Both the position numbers and the translations under genes were made by a program. Shown here one piece after another: positions 41,701 through 54,678 of a DNA stretch of 64,000 nt. A model generated the notes under the pieces. That model ran no database searches and was not told where the DNA came from. It saw only the letters and a program-made list of their open reading frames with translations. The DNA is taken from assembly GCA_030141605.1 (NCBI GenBank), contig JAQGDQ010000028.1:193501-257500 (forward strand), read 5' to 3'. The DNA comes from Tubiluchus corallicola. Taxonomy: Eukaryota; Priapulida; Priapulimorpha; Priapulimorphida; Tubiluchidae. Each line of letters begins with the position of its first letter. The first letter of the stretch is position 1.

Positions 41701-44700
41701 ACTACCATTCATTCTCAGACAGACTCTGCAGCATGATTTTGATTTCCTGTTTCACATGGGTATTATTAGTACATTATTGATTCTTTGGTAATAATAAGTC
41801 ATTAATAACTGTCTACATTTCTTTTTAAATTTCTTTTTAACTAATGCTATTAGAATTCGAATTATTAGAATTATCATTCATTTTCATCAATGCACACCAC
41901 GGGTCTTTTTTAAAAGTTTATCCTTCAATCAGGGATGTTTCCGAAACTGAATTTACAAACCGAAACCGAAACCAAAATTTATGAAACATAGAAAACCGAT
42001 ACCGAAATGAAACTGAACCGAAACATTTTTGCAAAACCAACTACTATTAAAACTGAAAAAAGAAAATTCTAAAATTACTAAAATATTTTGTTTTTTGTTA
42101 GTTTTGTCTGCTTTTATTTGCTGTGATGCAAAATTACTGTTTAAAAATTTTAATACAAAAAGGACAACGAAGTTTTATAGTTTGGAACCTCAAGTTTGTT
42201 GGAGTGGCTTACCTCAGAAAATGTGTTATGATGCTTTTGGATTTAAGTATCCTTAATGATTAATGTTTAAAGATCATAATGCTTCATTAAAAATAAATAA
42301 ATTTTATTTTGTAGATATTTTGTTGCCTATTTCATAAATTAATAATCTAAATGTAATTTTTGCTCAAGTAAATTCAAACATAGTTTCGTATTTTGGTTGA
42401 TTGGGCCTGGAGAGTGGAGACACTAAAATTTCACAGTTGTCAACACTAATGATAGGCCACATTGCCGGTAAAAGCATGTCACAAACTGTTACGTAAACGA
42501 AATTTTTGCTTTTTTTGAACTAATTTAGCCAAAATTTTTTGGAGGTTTTTGACATCTAGGAGAAAAGAAAATTTAGGTTGGATAAATACTAGTAAAAGCT
42601 CCAAAAATGCTTACAGAAAATTATCCAAAATTTCTCTGAAACCAAAACTTATCCGAAAGTGCAATTATTGGCAAACCAAAACGCAAGTTTCGTTTTGCTA
42701 ACATCCCTGCCTTCAATTAAATGCATGATTACAGTGGTAGAAAATGCAATTATAAAGTATATCCCAAAAAGCTTTCTGTGCAGAGTTATGTTGCTTTGCA
42801 TTACGTGTACGCCTTCTTAAAAGACTTGTGTGGCTAAGAAAGAAAATTCTTAGCAATTTAAAATGTTCGCGTCAACTGGTAAATCGTCACTGACTCACTT
42901 TCCCAGTGTTCACCACTGACTCGCCAAAAATATTATTAGTCTTATAGACAAGATTAAGTAATATATTCATTTGTTTAGTTAGTGAAGTATATGCTAGAAA
43001 TGCTGTGATTATTTTTTCAAAGTTAAGGCAATGTTATAAACTTATTTCAAACTACCTACTGTGAAGTGGCTGCTCCTAATGGTTATTGTAGAATTTAAAC
43101 CCGGACTTTAAATGTGCAAGTTTTACACAATGTTACTGCTAATACAAGTTTTGTGCGTAATAAGGCAGTATGTAATTGATACCAAACAAATTTTTTTAGC
43201 TCTATGTAAAAAAACGTTTTCTTGTCCTTTAAGCGCAATTTTATCTTAGTTTACAAACGGTGTCTGTTGCTTTTTAGTAAAATAATGTTTATCTATTGCA
43301 GGAGATTTTGCTTATGACTTATATGCGGTAAGTTAGTTTTGTTTATGTCAGTAATCCACTATTCCTACTAATAAGAATCATTAAATACTTGCTATAACTT
43401 TTCTCAGTATACTCCTAATGATTTTTTAGCAAGGGATGCACCAAATATTCAGATCACCAAATTTTTTACCCAAATATCAGTATAAAAATTTGGTTTGATA
43501 AACTTTGGTTGTAATCAATAAATGTTCGTCAACCTTCGGTATACCAAGGTTACTTTTTTAATAATTGTCGGATTCGGTGAAAATTATAAACAAATGGAAA
43601 GTATTTCCCTATAATGCTTATAAAAATTTATCCAAAAAAGTTAATAGTAAACAGTGAACACTATACAACAGCTGACATTTTACTTTCTGTTTCTATGTAA
43701 TAACTTGATGAATGCAGTGCACCAACGGTCAATGCGCAATAGTGTGGCTGTGTTGTACTTGCTCAGAAACAATGCAATAAATCAGTGAGAACTCGATGGT
43801 AGTAACCAATTGTAATTTTGCAGTTTTAGTTAGATACTGTTTTTATTGATTATACAAGATAGTTTAAACAGCTTTTGAACGAATTAAGTCTGCTTTTAAA
43901 ATATTTAATATTTTACTACATAACACTAACCATTAGATAAAAACACAAATTTAGCAATCAGAATGATTTTATCCAGTTCATCGATCACCACTAATTTAAA
44001 ACAATAAAACATTATAGAGTTTATAATTCTTCTCAATTGGAAATACAAGAAAATTCAGATCGGCTTCGGTCTGGTATTCCAATTTAACTAGATTTTTATT
44101 CAGTATTCAGTTCAGCTGCATGGCGAATAATAATTCGGTTAAGGTTTGATTTGGTGGTACTCAAGCATAAAAAAATTGGCTTCGGTTCAGTTGATTAAAA
44201 TGTGTATTCGGTGCACCCCTACTTATAGCTAAGCTGCTAACAGATAAAAATCACACAGTACACTGGTAAAAATTCTCCTCACATTAAACGAGTTTCATTT
44301 TAGTAAAGTAGTAAGTGATCAAAAAAAAATGAAAATTAACAACACAATTCCATTATAGATAGCAAACAACCGTGGAAAACTCTGATTGAGTCTGAAGTTG
44401 AATGTGTCTGGGTCTGTGTTTTTATGCACAATCACTGTGGTTTAGGTTACGTTATATAGTGGACAATGAGTGCTGGCTATAGCATACCTCTTTATATTTA
44501 CTGATTATTGTTTGCTAACCTCATAGCTATGATGTAGCCCAAGGGTTTAGCCAGAGAATCGCCCGGCCATCTGTTGGACGATCAATTTAGACAGCTAGAA
44601 GATGGTGCAACATTCTCAGGTCTATAACCACGAGTTGAGTAAACGAACTTTTAAGCTACAGCAGTAATTTTGTAGTTGTCTTAACACAGTATTTACATCA

Positions 44701-47700
44701 TTAATTTTTATAAACTATGCAGTAGTGCAGATAAATTTGTTCTGCTATAAATGAAGTAATAATACAGAAACGTTTATCTTGGCTGCGTGATAGATGAACA
44801 TTCGGCAATACAAACGCATACATGCATTGAGCTATAACACCATCCAATACTATTTGCATCACAAGGCAGTGTCCGAAGTGCACTGCTTACAGTTTTCTCA
44901 CGTTGTAGATTTGTTTTTGGGTGTGATGTAGCTTTCATCTGCTTCCATTACTTTGTTTTGGCTTCTCCACACAAAACAAAATAAAAACTAATCTGTACAC
45001 ATAGCTAACAACTAAACATTTGGATCGCGTATGCAGATTTAGCTACAATAAAATTTCAGCTGAAGAACTTTCCTTCTAATTAGCTCTAGAACAATTTGAG
45101 ATGAAGCTGTCTAAATAAAACAAAACAAGAATCAGATTGTGACCTGATAAATGTGCTTTAAGGTTTTTGCAATTTATTGGCAGTTATTACCAAATGACTA
45201 AGCTCATGTAGGCCTAGTGTAATATCATTGTACTCATATGTATGTGTAGGCCTACAGATACTTCAGGGGTCTCTGGAGTGGCGTATAGTCTATTGCAGGG
45301 TTGTGCAAATTGCGGCCCGCTGAGAGATCTAGTGCGAAGAGGTTTGTCAACCTAATGAAAGTGCGGCCTGGGCGATGAGTTAAGTGTATCCAGCTGGAGT
45401 CCGCTCCACGATCGCAAAGATAGTGTGGGTAGTTTTTTCCACTAGGTCGGGTGGCATTAACCCTTACGGTTGTCACTTAATGTCACCGCCGGACATGACA
45501 AAATTACACGTTGCTCACTTGGAACACAAAAGAGCGATGTAATCACAGAACACAGTAAACTATCACGGAAGCCGCCATTGAAACACTCAAGTGTGCAAGG
45601 AAATGTGTGAAGCAATCTGATTGGCTGGTAGGAAGACCAACCAGCTAATCTCTAGTCTGCTATTATAGGGGTGATTGATCAGCCCAGTCATCTTCTTGGC
45701 CATATGGGTAAATCATTTTGACTAGGTTATTTTACAAAATAAATTATAAATAAAATTATATAATAACCAAGTCAAAATGATCTACCTATTATGACCAAGA
45801 AGACGACTGGGCAGATCAATTGTAAGTAGCCAGCAAGCTGAAAATGTGTGGGCACCCCTGATATAGGGGATTCCCAGATTTTAGTTTCTCCTTAAGCTCA
45901 GTAATATACGCCTCGATCAGTGGCCGTTTCATCATTTCATCAGATGTAGTGTTCTTATAGATCAGAATCATGGATAAGAAAATGAGGAAGATTGAAGACA
46001 AACATTGAGTCAAGACAGATTGATATGCATTGTACTACACAGACTGTGAGATACACATTACTAATATGCGTTATAATGAAATTACCACTATCTGGCATGA
46101 AAGTTGAAATCTGTGGTTTTTAATATAAATTTAATAACTTCTAACATAGTTTTCTTGAGTGTAGTAGTGATGATGTGTGTAGATTTGATGCAAAAAAACG
46201 TTATTGGGTCCTACTGTACTTTGCTTCTTGACCAAACTGCTTGTGGCCCGCAGGAATTGCGGGAAAGTTTAATGTAGCCAGGCTAGTCAGATAATTTGCA
46301 CACCCCTTGCCTATAATGTGTCTAGATTCAAGTTTTGTTTGTAATCTTAAAAAGACAATATAAAGAGCATGTGCAAACTCAAAATTTTGGCCATATTTAA
46401 CATTTTCATCTTCTTTGTTGCCAAAATTGACCTCAAACTGAACTTTGCCAGCTTCCGGGGCTCCACCCAGACTGTGCTGGGGGAACTTACGGGCCCCCTA
46501 GCTTTTGGGCTTGGACTCTCTGTTGCGAAATCCTGTTTAAGCCCTCGATCTAACCTAGTCATTTACCAGCTTAGCCATAGACTGGACTAATCCTGCTAGG
46601 TTGTTGCGGCACATCATGAGTGAAACATTCTTAAATTTGGAATTCGTATTGTTGGGACAACTACTTTCTTTGGAGAGTTAATTTGGACTAGTGGTTTCTA
46701 GATCCAATCGAAGTAAAATCACAATTTTTTATACTTCTCTTTTGTAAAAGTTTGCCTTTAAATAGATTAATGTATAAATTTTGTTTATATACTTAATGCT
46801 AATTAATATTCATAGGTAATTACATTGTTTATAAAATATAGCAGAGGTTAGAACAATAATAACAACTCTAAGCTACTTTGCCAGTAAGTATGAAATATAA
46901 TTATTAAAGGGGAAGAAAAGAGAATTTTAAAATAAGTCCAAAAAACTTTTCGTACTAAAATATGCTATCTGCTTTACCAAAAAAAACGTTGATCTCATTA
47001 ACAATATAAAGTAATTTATACTTTTGCTTAGTAAATGAAGAGTGTGCTGCGAATTTGCTGACTATTTTTCAAACTTTTTACAATATTATCTAAACGAATT
47101 ACTTGGACAGTTAATGTTATAACCTATGGTTATGCCTAGTAGTCATTGCAGGAGTTTAAATATACAAGTCTTATACAATGTTACAATACAAACTCTATAA
47201 TGCAATCATTTCATAATGCAAACTCTGCATGTAATAAGACAACATGTAAGTAATATAGAATTTCAAGGCAAATTTCTTAAGCTTTATTTATAAGGAGTAT
47301 GTTTTCTTGCCTTTTAAATTTTATCTATTAATGTGGCAGCTAGTAGTAGCAGAAATAATTTTCTGAAAAGTTCTATTATTTATGTTACAGGATAATGGCA
47401 GAGTCGGTGACAAATATTTGAGAGAAATAGAACCAGTGGTGGCAAATCTTCCTTATATGGGATGTCCTGGTAACCATGAAAACAAATAGTATGTATAAAT
47501 TTTTAAGTACTAAGCATAAATTTGTAATAGTAATTACATTACTGAAAGTGCTGTCTGGCTTGATAATGGTTCCAGTAGGGCCTTTTCTACAGATCAAATT
47601 GGGTTAATTTTAGTTCAACTTACGTATCACCAATATAACTAAAATCAACTTAGATAGCTTTTCTTTGGACAATTCAGTGCACTGCAAACTGGTATCTAGC

Positions 47701-50700
47701 ACTCATTACCATTGCTGACTAGTTGTGGCAGATCCGGGACTTTGCTTCTTATCAGTGGTAATCGTGAGGTGTCTTCACAAATGCACATGCATCCAAAAGT
47801 GTTCCCTTAATGACAGAAATACTAATAATTGGAGGCAGGATTGCTAAAACACATGTTCCAGCAGTCAGCCTTTCTTTACTTTTGAAGTTTTTATTATTAT
47901 CACATTCAGTACAGTTTAGAGACATTCAATACATGGTAACATCTAAAGAATTGATGCATGAACAAAAAAGAACAGGGAGAAAGGTTAGATCCCACAGGAT
48001 GCGAAGAACGATGTGTTAGTGGAAAAAGTAGGAAGAAAGACAGTAGATTGTGAGATCAGTCAATCTTGCTGCTTAACTGTTGAAGCCAAACATATACAAT
48101 GATTACCCAGTTATTTCTTTGTCCTTCTTGAACTATAAACTCTAGAAGAATGAAGCAGTTTGCAATTGTTGCTGTTAAAACTGAATGTCTATACTGCTGC
48201 AAGTAATATTACAGTCAGTGAGGATACATTGTAGAATATGGCCCCAAACTATTCAATTTTAATTTAATTATTTTATCATGGTTTTGTAAACATTTGTTCG
48301 GGCCATCTTTTGGAAGATTAGGTTTTTATTAGTGACACATTTCGATGTATAGCACAAAGCTGAAACAAAACAGTATTGAATGAATGAATGTGATTCAATA
48401 CATCGATTGATTCCTTTAAATCCTTGCAAATTTTGTTTTTTAGTTTGTACATAGTAAGTAAATGGAATCACTGATGTTTTTCTGTTTTTCTACTTTAGCA
48501 ATTTTTCAAACTATAAGAATCGCTTTACATTTCCTAACACCGAAGACAATATGATGTATAGGTAAGTGAAAATGCACGTGTTGCATTAATGTTTGGCTAT
48601 TCAAGCCTGTCTGCACCAGTGTCCACACATATACTATTCATTATACTGTCTGCTGGGTTATAGAAATATATTAGCCATCATTTGGTTACTAACATTTTAA
48701 TCTAAAATATAAAAAGTACCTTAAAAGGAGCACTTTCCATTGCATCTCGATCATTACTGTTTATCAAAAACAATATATGTGTGTCATATATTATAACGTT
48801 GTGATGACATATTTGTCAACTAGCATTTGATGACAAACTTCAGCAGATATAAGTTGCTAATGTGCAGACAGTTTTGTTAAACACCCTAAGCAATAGCATT
48901 TCTAATACGTTAGCCTTTATGTAAAATCACGTTCACAGCTTCAAAACTATGACGAACTTCCTGTAATTTTGAATGAAATATTAAGCTACTATGATAATGT
49001 TCTGTTAAAGTTTTGATGTTGGTCTAGTCCACTTCATATCTCTATCCACCGAGTTCTTCTACTTTCCATTGCTGGGTTTCTGGCAGATTGTCAGACAGTA
49101 TCAATGGCTGGAACAAGATCTGAAGGCAAGTAGAACAATTTAAACCATTTGTTGCCTCCTTACTAGTATATGATATACAAATGAGTTTGATAATTAGTTC
49201 TTACATGTCAAATGACAAATTGCTATACATTTGTATATATATATATATATATACTGCAAACCATTGTAATACTTTTTCTGTTGAATGATTTGTGCAATTT
49301 GTTATTTGCTGAACTGCTCACCTGTGTAAAAAGGTCTTGCCAACTGTTCACCGTTAGACCATTCACTGAGTAAAATATGTTGTAGCGACCTATGTGCATT
49401 TCAATTTTTTGTTTTATAGGAAGCAAATAAGCCAGAAAATCGTGCTAAGCGTCCATGGATTATCACATTTGGCCACAGACCTATGTACTGCACCACCTTG
49501 GATGGTGATGATTGCACCACAACTCGAGATAGGGTGCGAATAATTGTTTGTTCTTAAGCATTTTGTGAGACAGTGTGCTGTATAGTGGTACGAGGTAAGG
49601 CAATTGCTGCAAAGTGGCACAGTGGCACATGTTGTACTAGATTTGGCAACACAGCGGGCTATTTGATGAGTTGCTGGTTTATAGTGATTGCTGTGTTGAC
49701 CAAGTATTCACTACAACAAACCTGCCCTGCTGTATTGATCAGTCAGGCATTCATTACAATGTGCCATTGCATCACTTCACTTGAACTAAAAGATGCCACA
49801 CATCAAGTTATAGAAATTTATAAACTATTCAATGTCTATTCGATGGTGGTTACTTTGATTAATTTACTGTGTGGTTATTCCAGTTTGGTCATAAGCATAT
49901 TTCCAGTGAACACATAGAGTAGCTAGGATAAATATAAAGTAACTAATTAGCTTGAACATTTGAAACAGCGAGCAAAAAAGGGAGGAAGGTTTATATTTGC
50001 AGGGGCCGCCTTTATATTCAAATTTTGAAAGTTACGCATTGAACTGAATGTGTCTTCCGTATAACAAATCACATCCATGAAATGTAATGTTGCCTGAACA
50101 ACTAGTAATGTTTAACTTGAGTACGATTTCAAAAAACAAACACTGTTTCCCAGAGTGTTTGGCAGAGATGTATATCTTTATACTTTTACATAGTTTTGCT
50201 TTTTAATTACTTACCTTCTGTCTAAAACCGCACTAGGATATGGTATAGAATAAAAAATACAAGTTAGTTTAAAATGTGGACCGAGAACAGCACAAATTTT
50301 TTGGTACAGAAATTAATGTATTAGGACTCATTGTCATGCTATCTTCACTGTTGTGGTCTATGAAAACTAGTAAGCTTGTTAATTTTCTCTACTACTTAGA
50401 TTACTGAGGACTTCAGTCAATTTCTACCTCCATTTATTCTGGAATCCCATATGGTCCAATTTCATGTATTTAATGCTTATAACCCTTTTGCAAAAAGCTG
50501 AACTGTAGCATTTGAATGGATTCAGTCTAACTCAAAATTGTTTTTTATGTTTGCTTTTATTCTGATTACAGGTTAGAGTCGGAATTTTTGGTAGATTTTA
50601 TGGACTAGAAAAATTAATATACCAATATGGAGTGGATCTGACACTTTGGGCACATGAGCATTGCTACGAGAGAATGTGGCCTGTCTATGACAAACAGGTA

Positions 50701-53250
50701 AAAACCGTGTATCTGCAAATATGTCATCTCATTTCTCTTTTTACATTTCGTATTTTCTGCTCATCTCTAAATTTAATTTACATTCTTTTCAAGTTTACTT
50801 AATTCTGAGTCATGCAGCTTTTGAAAAGAAAGATTTGTGCAATAAGGTTTTCCTTTTAAGATGATAAAATTTGTTTCCATAAGTTTTGTAAGTATGAGTG
50901 TATAAATTTTTTTCGTTACTTTATAGTATTCGCGAGTAGCAAACTAGCATACAAGTACTGACTTGTTAGCTACGAACAACTTGTTACATTTCACTTACAA
51001 CAATTGATTATTTTCATTCGAAATTCATCTGATGACAAAAACTTTTATTAATAATAATAACATAATAAGTCTATAAAGATTTATTCACTTCAATTCAATT
51101 GTGTATTATGAATTGAGCAAATACTTTACTTGAACTAGTTTGGGTGGATGAGAAAAAAACTTAATTACATTCAGTTGTAGGAATTTTAATTTGAATCAGT
51201 TGTAGAAAAGCTTACTTGAACAGACATTGGCATGTTAATTAGACCGATTCGCTGAACTGATGAAAGAACTGTCCACGATGCCACTTTGGACAACAAATTC
51301 ATTTACGCAGCACAAATTCAACACCAGTCCATTAAATCTCATTCTCATGAAATGTAATTTTACGCAAAATTGTCTCTTGTGCATTTCACTTAATAACATT
51401 TCCAGTTCATTGCTTTAAAGGAAAATATACTTCATTCAGCATACCTTATTTATTTTACAGCTATCTCTTGAACTTCGAAAAATGTAATGGCCATATTAAA
51501 AATTTCAGGGTTGGTGGTTGCTGCTAATCATTTGAAAATTGTCACATAAGTGGCTAATATATCAAACTACTTCAGCTTACCCTTCACACAGAAATATCGC
51601 AAAGTTAGCTATCAAATTTTTATAAAAAATTTCTAACATCTTTTGTGAACATTAAAATAAACTTAACTTCCCAATGGCTTGGTTCCGTTTCACTATATAA
51701 ACATAATATCTAAAAAATCCAGGTGAATCTTTCTTACATATAGAGCGGCAACTGTAATTGTCAAGCATTAATAAAATTGATTATTAGGTGACAGCATCAG
51801 TTATGATACCTGTAACATGACTTGTTATACAAATTTAGAAAGATAAAGAGGTTTCACAGTATTTAACAATTCTGTTATGAAGGATGATACTGAACAAAAT
51901 ACAGAGTGACCGGTAATATATTAATAGTACTTTGAATTATTTGCAAACTAAATTGAGCTTACATCCACAGCTGCAACTAGCTAGACTAACCTCATCAACA
52001 GCTAGACCAGTGGTTCTTAACCTTGTCAGAGGTACCGAACCCCACCAGTTTCATATGCGCATTCACCGAACCCCTCTTTAGTGAAAAATAAAATATGATT
52101 TTTTTCAAATTCAAGACATAGATATGTTTTTTACTGGTACACAAAATGAGCCGTGCATGAACATCACCTTGTTCAAAGAACAAAACCAACACAATGCCGA
52201 ACCCCTGAGATCGACTCACCCGAACCCCTAGGGTTTGATCGAACCCAGGTTAAAAACCACTGAGCTAGACTAACCTAATATACTCGATGGTAACGACGAT
52301 AACAATGATGTGATAAATGCTTGACATAGTGATTTGGTTGATATTATAATGGTGTTAGTGACGATGACTAATGTTGATGTCCTTCTCGATATCTAATATT
52401 AGTTGCCTATTTTCAGGTATACAATGGCAGCAATGAGTTCCCATACACAGACCCTAAAGCTCCCGTTCACATTATCAATGGTGCTGCCGTAAGTATTTAA
52501 AGTTTTAAACCAATATAGCACAAGGTGTCCCTACAGTTGTGTCCTCAGCCTATGAGGTCATATTAGCCAATGGAAAAAAATGAATGGAAGTGAAGGTGTT
52601 ACTGCAGCATGCGAAGCATTCAAATATTTTTAGTTGTCTCTAGTTTTGTCTTGATTCACCTGTGTAATTCTTTTATGCAGGGTTCCACTGAGAAGGTTGA
52701 TTATTTTGGACCAGATGCACCATGGACTGCATTCAAGAGTTCAGACTACAGTTTTAGCCGAATAATCGTGCATAATCGCACACATTTATATTATGATGTC
52801 TTTTCAGCTGATCAGGTAAAGAAGTATTTTCCTAAACTCCATATTTGCCATATATTTATATATGTAAAGACCAGGTGTGCTTCATGCTAATGTTGGCTGA
52901 CAATTTAAAATGAAAAATAATCAGTGCATATAATGACTTTTGAGGCTCACAGTTTATACACAAAAGTATTTAGATAGCAATAAGCATTCTTGTTGTTTGT
53001 CATTAATGTAAACTTCTGACAGACTCTTGAAAATTAATGTTGGGCAAAACTTACAGAATGTGCTACTTTTTCTCCATATTTAAATTGGAATATTTGTTTA
53101 TTTTTTTAATCTAAATTTTGTAAACAGATATTTGCAAACTATAGTTAAAAAATTATGATTGGCTGCTGTTTTGTTTTTCCTTAGGAGAAAATCATTGATA
53201 AAATTTGGCTGATCAAGAACAAACATGGACCAGAAGCATGGAAATCCTGA
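38707..53250 (+). CDS. ACP7: Purple acid phosphatase, ACP7 type (12 exons)
   Basis: The exons are 38707-38821, 39651-39854, 41577-41759, 43302-43327, 47391-47488, 48499-48561, 49011-49125, 49420-49533, 50572-50697, 52417-52488, 52681-52815 and 53185-53250, all in phase. They give 438 residues, the same as human ACP7. The protein has a hydrophobic start (signal peptide, about residues 1-16), an N-terminal fibronectin-like part (SQPEQVRIAFG ... VTITWTTF) and a metallophosphatase domain. All seven metal ligands are seen: D140 (GDMG), D169 and Y172 (GDFAY), N204 (GNHE), H287 (TFGHRPMY), H334 and H336 (AHEHCYER). Such enzymes hydrolyse phosphate monoesters at acid pH using a two-metal Fe-containing centre, in lysosome or outside the cell. 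The intron after exon 7 uses a GC donor. Exon 4 is only 26 nt. The introns are loaded with transposons. Confidence 0.94.
40052..40817. repeat. 59-bp minisatellite, 13 copies, in phosphatase intron 2
   Basis: Units begin with GCTGTACTAACAGGGGTGAC at 40052, 40111, 40170 and every 59 bases to 40760. Copies are almost identical (isolated changes such as CAGACC for CACACC). Each contains TACTAACAG and CCAAGGTAAAC, which resemble a branch point with acceptor and a donor. The array abuts a LINE 3' end on its right. Confidence 0.95.
40816..41208 (+). mobile_element. LINE 3' end with (AATTGA)n tail
   Basis: Just after the minisatellite the plus strand reads SSLDTFKAKPTKSLLHSTKF and stops at 40916-40918, the usual end of a LINE reverse-transcriptase ORF (SL.TFK.KLKT.L). 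About 290 bases of AT-rich 3' UTR follow, with AATAAA and a tail of GAATTGAATTAAATTGAATTG. The element is truncated at its 5' side at or inside the minisatellite. Confidence 0.6.
41930..42709. mobile_element. hAT-type element (780 bp) with perfect 8-bp target duplication
   Basis: Flanked by CCTTCAAT at 41922-41929 and 42710-42717. Ends are CAGGGATGTTTCCGAAACTG and, inverted, CAGGGATGTTAGCAAAACGA. The left interior is rich in ACCGAAACCGAAAC. No intact transposase is present; it lies in phosphatase intron 3. Confidence 0.85.
43302..43327 (+). other. ACP7: 26-nt microexon carrying the GDFAY metal-binding motif
   Basis: GA GAT TTT GCT TAT GAC TTA TAT GCG sits between a TTGCAG acceptor and a GTAAGT donor and is in phase with both neighbours. 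It encodes DFAYDLYA, including the bridging Asp169 and the iron-binding Tyr172. It is isolated by a 1.5-kb intron on the left and a 4.1-kb intron on the right. Confidence 0.9.
43431..44221. mobile_element. hAT-type element (791 bp), aged
   Basis: Ends AAGGGATGCACCAAATATTC and, inverted, TAGGGGTGCACCGAATACAC agree in GGG.TGCACC.AATA. The flanks TTTTTAGC (43423-43430) and CTTATAGC (44222-44229) match 6 of 8. The interior repeats TTCGGTT/AACCGAA words. It lies in phosphatase intron 4. Confidence 0.75.
45296..46309. mobile_element. hAT-type element (about 1.0 kb) with a nested foldback
   Basis: Ends CAGGGTTGTGCAAATTGCGG and, inverted, CAAGGGGTGTGCAAATTATC share TGTGCAAATT, and both sides carry GCGGCCCGC- or GGCCCGC-type words. 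No clear target duplication remains. A separate hairpin element (45667-45860) appears inserted within it. The internal minus-strand frame at 45816-46013 is not supported as a gene. Confidence 0.6.
45673..45822. repeat. Foldback hairpin: 60-bp arms around a 29-bp AT loop
   Basis: 45673-45732 is the near-perfect reverse complement of 45762-45822; shared words include CATTTTGACTNGGTTATT and TCTTCTTGG. Outside the arms, AGGGGTG and CACCCCT form short outer ends. It is probably a small nested MITE. Confidence 0.85.
52008..52262. mobile_element. hAT-type MITE (255 bp) with perfect 8-bp target duplication
   Basis: Flanked by AGCTAGAC at 52000-52007 and 52263-52270. Ends CAGTGGTTCTTAACCTTG and, inverted, CAGTGGTTTTTAACCTGG are typical of a widespread hAT family. 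The interior repeats CCGAACCCC. It lies in phosphatase intron 9. Confidence 0.9.
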
Positions 53251-53299
53251 GATAGACAAGCTGATGTTCTCTTAAGTCGGTTAGGTTATGTTGTTATAT

Positions 53300-53601
53300 A
53301 ATAAAATCGAACCCATTAATGTTATATAATAAACTAGAAAATAGTTTACATAATTTTTAGTTTTTGCAAAATGTCATTATATACTGTGATAAAACGTAGT
53401 TTTTGAAACAATAACCATTTCTTGTCACTTGGAATTTTGACAACTTTCAGGTGTAATGGTGTACTGTTAAAATTAGGTGAAATGCGCACAGTGTATGGTA
53501 ATTATTGAATTAGGTTAATCCCTTTGGACTACTTTTGAGTTGTGTTTAACTGCGCTGCTGTGATAAGTTTAAAAAGTGAGTACAAGGTGCATATCAATAA
53601 A
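53300..53601 (+). terminator. Poly(A) signals of the acid phosphatase gene
   Basis: AATAAA at 53300-53305, 53328-53333 and 53596-53601 follow the stop at 53248-53250. The first two would give a very short 3' UTR. Confidence 0.5.
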
Positions 53602-54678
53602 AATTCGTGCTTTCATTGATTTTGTTATTTTATTTTAAGCTTTTTTAATCAATAAATATTGGTGCTTACATTAATTTTGTTGTGTTGGCATTGCGTTCTT
53701 TATAAATTACATGTGCTTTGCTTTTTTAGTGTCGAACATTAAGTTTTCTTAGTTTTTACTGGTGTACTGTATAATATCAAGTCAATCAGTACTCTACATT
53801 CCCACTGGTAACTAGTGATTGTAAGTCCGTGATGAATTGCTAGCCTTTACCAAAAATATATGTTTGTCAGCTGAACTATGTTGAGTTTTGTAATGTGCCT
53901 GTACCCAATACTCCTGTACAGTGGTAGCTGATGCATGGATACGCACTTGACTGCAATTAAAATTACGTTTTTATCAAGTTTTGTACATAATTTGCTGAGC
54001 TCGGATATTATTGTTCTTGCTTGCGAAGTCTACAAGACCTAACCAATAACCATATCACTATCTTTCATGGTCTCTTCAATAATAAATGTTCTTTGACTAT
54101 AGTTATTTTGCCAGCATGTTATAATTTATTTTAAACCAATAATGTTATCTCGAGTCATTAAATTTTTCTCTTTTGCGGCAACCATACTGGCTGTTGACAC
54201 CTTTCAATATGATATCGTTCTTTTTATTCACAGCCAGACAAGTAGCCGAATGTGATTTACCATAATATAATTATAATTACAATTTGTCTTCATTTTTGTA
54301 GTCAGGTATAATAAAACTAAGCACTTTCTCAAACTAAGGTGCTTGAATCAGTATCTATTGTTTATTTGCCCAATTCTATGTACATGTATATTTTAGTTTT
54401 AATAGCTTTATCCAAGTCTTAGAAAACAAACGTGATTACAAAAACATGTAAACCCGGGTGATTTCCCTTATTGTGCCGTGGCGCTGTATATAAAAAATGA
54501 ACACCAAGTGAAACGCCGGTCAGAATCGCCTGCAAACCAAAAACGAAATGGATAGCTAAGATAAATAAAGGTGTTAAACAACTTCAACCAAATTTAACAT
54601 TTAGAAGCAGAAGAACTTGCGCTAGTGCAGTTAGGAGTGGGTGGAAAAAATATTGAAGAGTCCCCAAGCACCACAGTC
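53602..54678. other. Intergenic region between the phosphatase and the TMEM160-like gene
   Basis: AT-rich sequence of about 1.1 kb with no supported exon. The part near 54450-54620 is slightly richer in GC and should hold the promoter of the next gene. Confidence 0.5.

Noticed and set aside
42029-42256. 75-codon frame in phosphatase intron 3
   Set aside because: Lies inside the hAT element at 41930-42709 and does not resemble a transposase.
49573-49917. 114-codon plus-strand frame in a phosphatase intron
   Set aside because: Begins at a non-ATG codon, has no domain, and is flanked by exons of the real gene in phase without it.
54625-54678. Upstream in-frame extension of the TMEM160-like first exon
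   Set aside because: It would start at GTG; the ATG at 54679 gives a plausible targeting sequence.
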